Below, piece by piece: positions 1-6,647 of a DNA stretch of 64,000 nt. This stretch comes from Arcobacter cloacae (GTDB lineage: Bacteria; Campylobacterota; Campylobacteria; Campylobacterales; Arcobacteraceae): NCBI RefSeq assembly GCF_013201935.1, contig NZ_CP053833.1:372001-436000 (forward strand), read 5' to 3'. The translations under genes and the position numbers were made by a program. Under the pieces are notes generated by a model. It made no database searches. It was not told the DNA's origin and was given only the letters and a program-made list of their open reading frames with translations. How positions within the stretch are numbered: position 1 is the first letter of the stretch; each line of letters opens with the position of its first letter.

Positions 1-432
1 TGTACTCAAAAAATGAATTTCTGCTGCTGTTAATGCTTTTACATGGATTGATGGAAAATTATCTTTAATTTTTTTAAAAACATCCATATACCATTGTAAT
101 CCTGTATGAGGATTATGGGCTGATACAATATGTACTTCTTTTATATCATTTTTAGATGAATTTTTAACAATTTCAAGTATCTCTTCATGACTTAGTGTAT
201 ATTGATGAGGATTTTTTCTACTTGCACTATATGCACAAAATTGACAAACATCTTTACAAATATTTGTTGGATTTATGTGTCTATTTATATTGAAATAGGT
301 TTTTTTACCATGTTTCTCAACTCTAATTTTATTTGCATAAGTTGCTAGGGTAAAAAGATCTAAATCATATAATTTAATTGCATCTTCATACTCTAGTCTT
401 ATATTTTTTTCTAATTTTTCTATAATACTCAT
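1..432 (-). CDS. mqnE: aminofutalosine synthase MqnE (partial, C-terminus outside window)
   Basis: This is the N-terminal 144 codons of a radical-SAM enzyme; the rest lies beyond the left edge. The CxxxCxxC cluster motif (NICKDVCQFC, Cys59/63/66) would bind the 4Fe-4S cluster. The following HIVSAHNPHTGL and IHVKALTAAEI stretches resemble MqnE, which makes aminofutalosine in the futalosine route to menaquinone, more than MqnC. The sister enzyme MqnC remains possible without the C-terminus. The start ATG is the first in frame and lies 6 nt after the stop of the small membrane protein upstream. It appears to be the last visible member of a minus-strand run bioF-carbonic anhydrase-small protein-mqnE. 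A menaquinone role fits the nuo and frd operons in this window. Confidence 0.82.
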   Translation of the reverse strand, partial: MSIIEKLEKNIRLEYEDAIKLYDLDLFTLATYANKIRVEKHGKKTYFNINRHINPTNICKDVCQFCAYSASRKNPHQYTLSHEEILEIVKNSSKNDIKEVHIVSAHNPHTGLQWYMDVFKKIKDNFPSIHVKALTAAEIHFLST

Positions 433-438
433 TTTTTC

Positions 439-756
439 CTACTTACAATCTATATCTTTTGTATAGTGTGAATTTTTTTCTTTATGTATAAAACCTATAC
501 AAGTTTTATTTAAGGTGTTGTCAAAAAACATAACTTTAAATACAGTACTTTTATATCTAGTTTCTGTATCTTCTACGCTTAATTTATTAATAACAGTTAA
601 GTTTTTTATATCGCTATGACCAATTGTTTCTAAAACTTCAGTTAGTTTAGTTTTTTTTAAAAAACTTAATCCTGAAAAAATCGCAACAGCTAATATAACC
701 ATAAATGTGATTATAAATACTGTTTTTTTTGGTAACTTTCTAACTTCAGTTTGCAT
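439..756 (-). CDS. small single-pass membrane protein of unknown function
   Basis: I do not recognise this 105-residue protein. It has a short basic N-terminus (RKLPKK), one hydrophobic segment at about residues 13-33, then a polar, mostly beta-like extracytoplasmic tail with two Cys (KTCIGF and the C-terminal DCK) that could form a disulfide. The type II orientation (N-in) is inferred from the positive-inside rule. The start ATG overlaps the carbonic anhydrase stop region by 11 nt, with an AGAGAG ribosome-binding sequence just upstream. It is therefore probably co-translated with the anhydrase and mqnE. Confidence 0.6.
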   Translation of the reverse strand: MQTEVRKLPKKTVFIITFMVILAVAIFSGLSFLKKTKLTEVLETIGHSDIKNLTVINKLSVEDTETRYKSTVFKVMFFDNTLNKTCIGFIHKEKNSHYTKDIDCK

Positions 757-1399
757 TTTTACTCTCTTTCAATTCTCTAAATGAACACTCTTCACCATCA
801 TAATACTCTATTGTACCATCTTCAATTTTATAATACCACCCATGAATTTGAAGTTCACCTGATTTTACTCTTTTTTCCACATAAGGAAATGTTAAAAGAT
901 TTTCCATTTGATGAACTATTGAAATTCTCTCTGTTGCTCTATATAATTTTTCAGGGTCACTTTTATCTTGGATTGCTAAAAGAGTGTATTCTTTTGCTCT
1001 TTTTCCTAATTCTAACCATTTTTTTACATTTATTAAATCAGGTGAATCCCCTAAATCTTGATATAAACTTTTACAAGCTCCACAATGAGAATGTCCACAA
1101 ACAATAATATGTTTTACATCTAAAACACAAACAGCATACTCAATTACTGCTGAACTTCCGTGATAGTCATTGTCTGGATTGTAAGGAGGAATAAAATTTC
1201 CAACATTTCTTAAAATAAACATATCACCTGGTTTTGTATCAAGCATTAAATCAGGTGTAACTCTACTATCACTACAACCTATAAATAAAACTTCTGGTTT
1301 TTGCCCTGTTTCTACTAATTGTTTTAAATCATCTTCATATTTTGGGAAACGAGCTTCTCTAAACTTTTTATTACCTTTTATTAAATCATTTATTAACAT
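746..1399 (-). CDS. beta-class carbonic anhydrase
   Basis: Interconverts CO2 and bicarbonate in the cytoplasm. The beta-class zinc site is complete: Cys42-Ser-Asp44-Ser-Arg46 (CSDSR) and His103-x2-Cys106 (HSHCGAC). The Asp-Arg pair that gates the zinc ligand is present. The length of 217 residues is typical for bacterial beta-CAs. The gene overlaps bioF upstream by 14 nt and the small membrane protein downstream by 11 nt, so the run looks like a tightly packed transcript. BioF releases CO2, but any metabolic link to this gene is only conjecture. Confidence 0.93.
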   Translation of the reverse strand: MLINDLIKGNKKFREARFPKYEDDLKQLVETGQKPEVLFIGCSDSRVTPDLMLDTKPGDMFILRNVGNFIPPYNPDNDYHGSSAVIEYAVCVLDVKHIIVCGHSHCGACKSLYQDLGDSPDLINVKKWLELGKRAKEYTLLAIQDKSDPEKLYRATERISIVHQMENLLTFPYVEKRVKSGELQIHGWYYKIEDGTIEYYDGEECSFRELKESKNAN

Positions 1400-2489
1400 T
1401 TAACTCCTTTAATAAATTACATATTTCAATTAAATTTTTTTCATTAATATCAATTTTTGCAATTAATCTAATAATTGCACTTTTAACTGTTGGTTGCCTA
1501 ATAGCTCCAACTAAATATCCTTTTTGTTTTAAAGTCTCTTGTAACTGTTTTACTTTTTTATTATTTCCTATTTCTATAGGAATTATTAGGCTATTTGATT
1601 TTATTCCTAAAATTTCGTATATGATTTGAAGATTTTTTTCAATCTGTTTTTTTAAATCTTTTTTGTTTTCTATAATATAATTTAAAGATTCGTTAGCAAG
1701 TGCTGTATCAAATAAAGAAGGAGCAGTTGAATAAATTATAGGTTTGGCTCTATTTGTTAAAAAATCAATAATCTGCTTTGAAGCTAATATATAAGCTCCA
1801 TAAGAACCATAAGCTTTTCCTAAAGTTCCCATTTTTATATGATATTTATTTGGTGTTATTTTGTAATAATCAAAAATACCTAAAAGATTTTCTCCAATAA
1901 CTCCAGAACTGTGAGCTTCATCTACAATCAAAAGAGATTTATATTTATCTGCAATTTGAAATATTTCAATTGGTGCTAAATCGCCACCCATTGAATAAAC
2001 TCCTTCAATTGCAATTATTTTTCTTCCTATTTTATCATTTTGTAAAATTTTATTTTCTAAATCTTTAAAATCATTATGTTTAAAAATTACTACTTGTTCA
2101 GGTTTTAAAAGTTTAGTTGCAAGAATTCCACTTGCATGATACTCTTCATCTATAAATAAAATATCATTTTTTCTAATTAGTGCTTCAATCATAGAGATAT
2201 TTGCTAAAAAACCAGAACCAACAGTAATTGCAGCTTCAAAGTTATTTACTTCACATAATTTATCTTCAAACTCTTTATGAATGAGTGTATAACCATTTAC
2301 TAACATTGAAGCACGAGGGGAATGAAAATTTTGATTTAAAACTTTTTCGTAAGCTTTTTGGAAAAGATTTTTATTTATAGAAAGACCTAAATAATCGTTT
2401 GAAGCAAGGTCTATAAGATTTTCATCAAAAATCTCTCTTGTTCGAAAACGGTTAGATTTTTTAATGGATTCAAGTTCTTTTGAGTACAA
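1386..2489 (-). CDS. bioF: 8-amino-7-oxononanoate synthase (BioF-type PLP enzyme)
   Basis: A fold-type I PLP enzyme of the alpha-oxoamine synthase family, expected to condense pimeloyl-ACP/CoA with alanine in biotin synthesis. Visible motifs are NDYLG near residue 31, VDEAHSSG (Asp190, His193 stacking on PLP) and the PLP lysine in GTLGKAYG (Lys225). At 367 residues it is slightly shorter than typical BioF (about 385). The start is a TTG at 2489, supported by GGAG seven nt upstream; no in-frame ATG fits. Other members of the family (Kbl, HemA-type) are less likely because of length and the BioF-like GTLGKAYGS core. No other bio gene is in the window. Confidence 0.85.
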   Translation of the reverse strand: MYSKELESIKKSNRFRTREIFDENLIDLASNDYLGLSINKNLFQKAYEKVLNQNFHSPRASMLVNGYTLIHKEFEDKLCEVNNFEAAITVGSGFLANISMIEALIRKNDILFIDEEYHASGILATKLLKPEQVVIFKHNDFKDLENKILQNDKIGRKIIAIEGVYSMGGDLAPIEIFQIADKYKSLLIVDEAHSSGVIGENLLGIFDYYKITPNKYHIKMGTLGKAYGSYGAYILASKQIIDFLTNRAKPIIYSTAPSLFDTALANESLNYIIENKKDLKKQIEKNLQIIYEILGIKSNSLIIPIEIGNNKKVKQLQETLKQKGYLVGAIRQPTVKSAIIRLIAKIDINEKNLIEICNLLKELNVNK

Positions 2490-2636
2490 AAAATTCTCCG
2501 TAAGTATTGTGGAAGAATAGCTAATAATTACTAAGAAAAAGTTAAATTTTATAATTTCTTCTAATTGCTAGTTTATTGCTATTGATGATTGTTATAATTT
2601 CAGTCTACTAATTTTAAGTACATATTTAAAGTTGTA

Positions 2637-2669
2637 AAAGGGGATGTTTTTGCGACCTTCATCCCCTTT
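2637..2669 (-). terminator. hairpin terminator after yraN
   Basis: A perfect 10-bp stem (2637-2646 with 2660-2669) and a 13-nt loop lie immediately at the yraN stop codon (2668-2670). On the minus strand the right arm ends in TTTT. It ends the thiS-yraN transcript before bioF. Confidence 0.75.
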
Positions 2670-3003
2670 ATTGTAAAGTTATATTTTCAATCAACTCTAT
2701 ATTTTCATCTGTTATTATTATTGCATCAATACAATATTCTGTATTTAATTGTTTGATTTGTATGTAGTACTCAGTGCTTCTTTTTATCTTTGATAATTTT
2801 GATTTTGTTATATTATTTATTGCAGTTTCATAATCTAAAGCAGATTTTACTTCTATAAAATGATAGGTTTGATTTTTTTTTGCGATAATGTCAATTTCGC
2901 CTAGTTTTTTTGCGTAGAAATTTGTTTCAATTATTTTGAAATTTAAATCTTCTAAAAAAGAGATAGCTTTTTTTTCAGCAATCTCTCCTTTATCTCTACT
3001 CAT
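2668..3003 (-). CDS. yraN: YraN/UPF0102 family nuclease-like protein
   Basis: A small (111-residue) protein of the UPF0102 family, which has a Holliday-junction-resolvase/restriction-endonuclease-like fold. The pattern is G-x-x-AE-x-x-A (GEIAEKKA), then LGEIDIIAKK, then the catalytic-type HFIEVKSA, i.e. the D...ExK core of this nuclease superfamily. The biochemical role of YraN is not settled. I chose the ATG at 3003 (MSRDKGE) because AGAGGAAAAATT precedes it; the longer reading frame to 3036 has no such site and would overlap thiS. It follows thiS by 16 nt. Confidence 0.85.
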   Translation of the reverse strand: MSRDKGEIAEKKAISFLEDLNFKIIETNFYAKKLGEIDIIAKKNQTYHFIEVKSALDYETAINNITKSKLSKIKRSTEYYIQIKQLNTEYCIDAIIITDENIELIENITLQ

Positions 3004-3019
3004 AATTTTTCCTCTAATT

Positions 3020-3220
3020 TCAACCACCACCAACAAATTGAAGAAGCTCTATTTTATCGTCATTTTTTGGAATAAAATTACTCCAATCATCTTTTTTTAC
3101 AATATTCATATTAACAGCTGCTGCCATTACTTTATTTTCAATTTGTAAATTTGTTATTATATCTTGAAGTGAAAAAGAGTCATCAAATTCTTTTATTTCA
3201 CCATTTATTACTAAAGTCAT
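3020..3220 (-). CDS. thiS: sulfur carrier protein ThiS
   Basis: A 66-residue ubiquitin-like protein ending in the required Gly-Gly (FVGGG). The C-terminal glycine is adenylated and thiocarboxylated to donate sulfur for the thiazole of thiamine. The MTLVINGE start and the LLQFVGGG end match ThiS. MoaD shares the fold, but the VxNxNxVxKxDW centre (AAVNMNIVKKDDW) is ThiS-like. No other thi gene is adjacent, so its partners ThiF/ThiG must be elsewhere. Confidence 0.88.
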   Translation of the reverse strand: MTLVINGEIKEFDDSFSLQDIITNLQIENKVMAAAVNMNIVKKDDWSNFIPKNDDKIELLQFVGGG

Positions 3221-3272
3221 AATTAATACCTTTTTATATTTTTTATAAAGAAGGATTATACAAACACTTAAC

Positions 3273-4280
3273 TTATTTTCTTATATTCAAAGTTTTAAAT
3301 CTATCACCCATTCCCGTTGGTTCTAATAGAATTTTTACTTTTTGCGTCTCTTTTAAATAGGTTTTTTCATCTACATTTGCTTTTAGAATCTCTAATAAAT
3401 CTAAAATACCAAATTCCACTAAAGATTTTAGTTGAGTGTTAAATTTTATATTTTTTATATCATTTTCTATAAAACAATCATTTAAGTAATTAAAATGAAC
3501 ATCATAAGTAATATCAGATTTTTTAAAGAGTTTTTCTAAGTCTAAATTTTCTTCAAAAATTGGATAAACAGCATGTTTTTCATAAATTCTTGTAGAAAAA
3601 TCATTTCTTGGAAATCTATCTCCATAATCAAAAGTTAAAAACTCAAAACTCTTTATATTTGAACAAAGAGTATTTACAAAATCTTTATATGAAAGAGCAA
3701 TTTCCCCTTTTGTAATTGAGTATTTTTTACAATGATTTATTATTTTTTCATCTATACAATCAATAAATTTTATTTCATGATTTTCTACAAAGGCTTGTTG
3801 CAAAATATTATTCTTGTTTGTATAGACTAAATCACAAGCAAAAGCATCAAATATCTCATTTGCAATAATATATGCATTTTGAAGTTTTACTTCATTAATA
3901 TCATTAAAATGTTTTAGTTTTATAATATCCCCAAAAGACTCTTTTAAATAGTTCTTTTGTTGAAGCTGAAGATTTTCAAATCTTTCAACTATCGCAAAAT
4001 TAAGTGTTTCAAGAAGTTTTGGTTTTAGTGTGTATATAAATTGAATAATATCAGCTAATAAATAGCCATGATGAGCCCCAATTTCTAAAATGGTAGTATT
4101 ATTTGGTAAAAATCCTTCTTCAATTGAAGATATGATTTTTTTAGCAATTGAACCACCAAAAAAAGAGGAAGTGGAAACGCTGGTGAAAAAATCACCATCT
4201 TTTCCTATTTGTTTGTAGTTTGAGTAATAACCATCTTTTTCATAAAGCCAGTCATTAAAATAAGTACAAAAATTTATCAT
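3273..4280 (-). CDS. MidA/NDUFAF7-type SAM-dependent methyltransferase
   Basis: A 335-residue class I methyltransferase of the COG1565 family. The N-terminal DGYYSNYKQIGKDGDFFTS resembles the family signature (YY-x-x-x-xxIGxxGDFxTSxxxSxxFG). The SAM-binding loop is ILEIGAHHGYL at about residues 64-74, followed by IIANEIFDAFACD. In mitochondria the homologue NDUFAF7 methylates an arginine in complex I; whether the bacterial protein acts on Nuo is an inference only. It overlaps the OmpA-lipoprotein gene by 4 nt (ATGA), so the two are co-translated. The G-x-G motif is degenerate (GAHHG), as is common in this family. Confidence 0.8.
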   Translation of the reverse strand: MINFCTYFNDWLYEKDGYYSNYKQIGKDGDFFTSVSTSSFFGGSIAKKIISSIEEGFLPNNTTILEIGAHHGYLLADIIQFIYTLKPKLLETLNFAIVERFENLQLQQKNYLKESFGDIIKLKHFNDINEVKLQNAYIIANEIFDAFACDLVYTNKNNILQQAFVENHEIKFIDCIDEKIINHCKKYSITKGEIALSYKDFVNTLCSNIKSFEFLTFDYGDRFPRNDFSTRIYEKHAVYPIFEENLDLEKLFKKSDITYDVHFNYLNDCFIENDIKNIKFNTQLKSLVEFGILDLLEILKANVDEKTYLKETQKVKILLEPTGMGDRFKTLNIRK

Positions 4281-5002
4281 TTACAAACATCAATAACTGA
4301 TTGTTGATTTGGATATAAATATACTTCTACTCTTCTATTTAATGCCATGTTTGCATCACTATTATTTAATGCAACTGGTTTATCAAAAGAACAACCTCTT
4401 GAGAAAATTTGATTAGAAACCCCAGAATTATAAATAATATTTCCTACATTACTAGCTCTTTGATTAGATAGATTTTGATTATAAGCGTGAGTTCCTCTGC
4501 TATCTGTATGTCCAACAACTTGAACTAAAGTATTTGGATATTTTTGTAAAACAGAGTTTATTTTTGATATTTTTGTTTGAGCACTATATGTTGGATTTGC
4601 TGAATTTGTTTCAAACATCATATCGTCTCTAAACATTATTTTTACGTAATTATCTGTGTTTGAAACGATTAAATCTTGATTTGGATCTAGTGCTGCATTT
4701 GGATTATTATTTACATTTGTATTTAAACTTTCAGCAACTTCTCTTGCTTGATTATCCATACTATAACCAATCGCTCCACCAATAGCAGCACCTGCGACTG
4801 CTCCTATTACTTTATTTCTACTTTTATTTCCACCACCAATATTATTACCAAGAACAACTCCTGTAATAGTACCTAAAGTTGCACCTATAATAGCATTTTG
4901 ATTTTCACCAAAAGTATTACCAGAATTTGAAGCAGCGCAACCACTAATCATTGTTGCTATAACAGCTGTTGATAAAATTGTTTTTACATTTATTAGTTTC
5001 AT
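4277..5002 (-). CDS. OmpA-family lipoprotein with glycine-zipper domain
   Basis: An outer-membrane-type lipoprotein of 241 residues. The signal peptide ends in lipobox ISGC (Cys22). Residues about 38-82 form a glycine-zipper segment (GATLGTITGVVLGN, GAVAGAAIGGAIG). Residues about 117-235 are an OmpA C-terminal peptidoglycan-binding domain with the typical GHTDSRGTHAYNQNLSNQRA motif, whose Asp and Arg bind diaminopimelate. The architecture matches the YiaD/Pal-like group. It starts a two-gene unit with the methyltransferase downstream and lies divergent from pyk across 134 bp. Confidence 0.88.
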   Translation of the reverse strand: MKLINVKTILSTAVIATMISGCAASNSGNTFGENQNAIIGATLGTITGVVLGNNIGGGNKSRNKVIGAVAGAAIGGAIGYSMDNQAREVAESLNTNVNNNPNAALDPNQDLIVSNTDNYVKIMFRDDMMFETNSANPTYSAQTKISKINSVLQKYPNTLVQVVGHTDSRGTHAYNQNLSNQRASNVGNIIYNSGVSNQIFSRGCSFDKPVALNNSDANMALNRRVEVYLYPNQQSVIDVCK

Positions 5003-5101
5003 AATTGACCTTTTTTATTAGTTGTAAATTTTAGCATATTTAACATATTAATTGTGAAAAAATAGTAGAGTCTTTATGGTTACATTAATGTAATAATTTT
5101 A

Positions 5102-5110
5102 TGTTATAAT
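5102..5110 (+). promoter_or_regulatory. extended -10 promoter of pyk
   Basis: TGT-TATAAT (TATAAT at 5105-5110) sits 26 nt upstream of the pyk ATG in an AT-rich region. No strong -35 hexamer is visible. The pattern TGn-TAxAAT recurs before pyrB, gdhA and murI in this window. Confidence 0.55.
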
Positions 5111-5136
5111 AAAAATAACTTAAATAAGGAGTTTCT

Positions 5137-6609
5137 ATGGAAAAAAGAACAAAAATATTAGCAACTTTAGGCCCAGCAAGCCATAGTGTAGAAGTTATTG
5201 AAGGACTTATAAAAGCTGGGGCGAACATGTTTAGATTAAACTTTTCACATGGAAGTCATGAATATCATTTAGAAACATTAAATAATATTAAAGCAGCTAT
5301 GAAAAATACAGGAAAAACTGTAGGTATTTTACAAGATATTTCAGGACCAAAAGTAAGAATCGGTGATTTAAAAGAGTCTTTTGAACTTTTTAGAGATGAT
5401 ATTATTACATTTTTAAAAGATGAAATAGTTGGATATAAAAGAGGTGATAAAGATTATGTTGTATCTATTAATTACCCAGATATTTTAGATAAAGTTAAAG
5501 TTGATGAGTATATTTATTTATATGATGGAACTATTAGAGCAAAAGTTATAAAAACAGGTAAAGAAGTAAAAGCAAGAATAGAAAATCACGGAACTTTATC
5601 TTCAAAAAAAGGTGTAAATTTCCCAAATACAGTAATTGATATTGATGTAATTACAAAAAAAGATGAAAAAGATATAGCTTGGGGAGTTGAAAACGAAGTT
5701 GATTATTTTGCTATTTCATTTGTTCAAAATGCAAAAGATATGAAAAATGCAAGAAAACTCTTAAATGGATACAAAGGTAAATTAATTGCAAAAATTGAGA
5801 AATTTGATGCAGTTGAAAATATTGATGAAATTATTGAAGTTAGTGATGGATTAATGGTAGCAAGGGGTGATTTAGGAATAGAAGTTCCTTATTATGATGT
5901 TCCAACTATTCAAAAAATGCTTATAAAAAAGGCAAATTTAAAAGGGATTCCCGTAATTACTGCAACTCAAATGCTTTTATCAATGACTGAAAATGAAAGA
6001 GCAACAAGAGCTGAAATCTCAGACGTTGCAAATGCAGTTTTAGATGGAACTGATGTTGTAATGCTTTCAGAAGAGAGTGCTGTTGGAACAGATCCTATTA
6101 ATGTTGTTGATACAATGAAAAATATCATTGCAAAAACAGAAGATATTTATAACTATGATAAACAGTATAAGTTCCCATATTTAGATGAATTTGATGTTAT
6201 TCAAGCAACTGTTACAAAACTTGCAGATGATTTAAAAGCAAACGGTATTTTAGCACTTACAAGTTCTGGAAGATCAGCTGTTAAAATGTCAAGATATAGA
6301 CCAAAAACTCCAATCTTTACATTTACTCATAAGAAAAAAGTTTTAAATTCACTTACTGCTGTTTGGGGAGTTGAACCTGTTGGAACTATAAAAGAGGCAC
6401 AAGCTTCTAAAATGTTTCAAAAAATGCTTAAATCTTTAGATGAGATTGGAAAATTAAAAAAAGATGGTTTATATGTAGCAACAGTTGGTTATCCAGTTGG
6501 AATGCCAGGAAGTACAAATACTATTAAAATTTTAACTCCATCTGAAATAGAGTATTATTTAAACTTTAAAGAGAAAGAAAAAGAAAAAAATAGTAAAGAT
6601 AAAAAGTAA
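5137..6609 (+). CDS. pyk: pyruvate kinase
   Basis: Converts phosphoenolpyruvate and ADP to pyruvate and ATP in the last step of glycolysis. The 490-residue protein has the N-terminal TKILATLGPAS and MFRLNFSHG motifs, the KIEKFDAVENIDEI active-site stretch with the phosphoryl-transfer lysine (IAKIE), and the substrate/Mg loop MVARGDLGIEVP. A C-terminal allosteric domain follows (about 350-470). The last 20 residues are a lysine/glutamate-rich tail. RBS AAGGAG lies 7 nt before the ATG. It is a single-gene unit ended by the terminator at 6625. The organism may use it in only part of glycolysis. Confidence 0.97.
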   Translation: MEKRTKILATLGPASHSVEVIEGLIKAGANMFRLNFSHGSHEYHLETLNNIKAAMKNTGKTVGILQDISGPKVRIGDLKESFELFRDDIITFLKDEIVGYKRGDKDYVVSINYPDILDKVKVDEYIYLYDGTIRAKVIKTGKEVKARIENHGTLSSKKGVNFPNTVIDIDVITKKDEKDIAWGVENEVDYFAISFVQNAKDMKNARKLLNGYKGKLIAKIEKFDAVENIDEIIEVSDGLMVARGDLGIEVPYYDVPTIQKMLIKKANLKGIPVITATQMLLSMTENERATRAEISDVANAVLDGTDVVMLSEESAVGTDPINVVDTMKNIIAKTEDIYNYDKQYKFPYLDEFDVIQATVTKLADDLKANGILALTSSGRSAVKMSRYRPKTPIFTFTHKKKVLNSLTAVWGVEPVGTIKEAQASKMFQKMLKSLDEIGKLKKDGLYVATVGYPVGMPGSTNTIKILTPSEIEYYLNFKEKEKEKNSKDKK

Positions 6610-6624
6610 TTTACAAACTTTTAT

Positions 6625-6647
6625 AAAAGGGTGTTTTACACCCTTTT
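6625..6647. terminator. bidirectional terminator between pyk and the P-type ATPase gene
   Basis: A 10-bp stem (6625-6634 with 6638-6647) with a 3-nt loop, A-tract on one side and T-tract on the other, serves both convergent genes. The ATPase stop codon (6636-6638) lies in the loop. Confidence 0.88.

Noticed and set aside
781-1107. 108-codon plus-strand frame opposite the carbonic anhydrase gene
   Set aside because: His/Leu-rich low-complexity translation typical of an antisense frame in AT-rich DNA; the opposite strand has all catalytic motifs.
3220-3272. Thiamine (TPP) riboswitch near thiS
   Set aside because: The upstream gap is only about 50 nt and lacks the conserved CUGAGA-type core.
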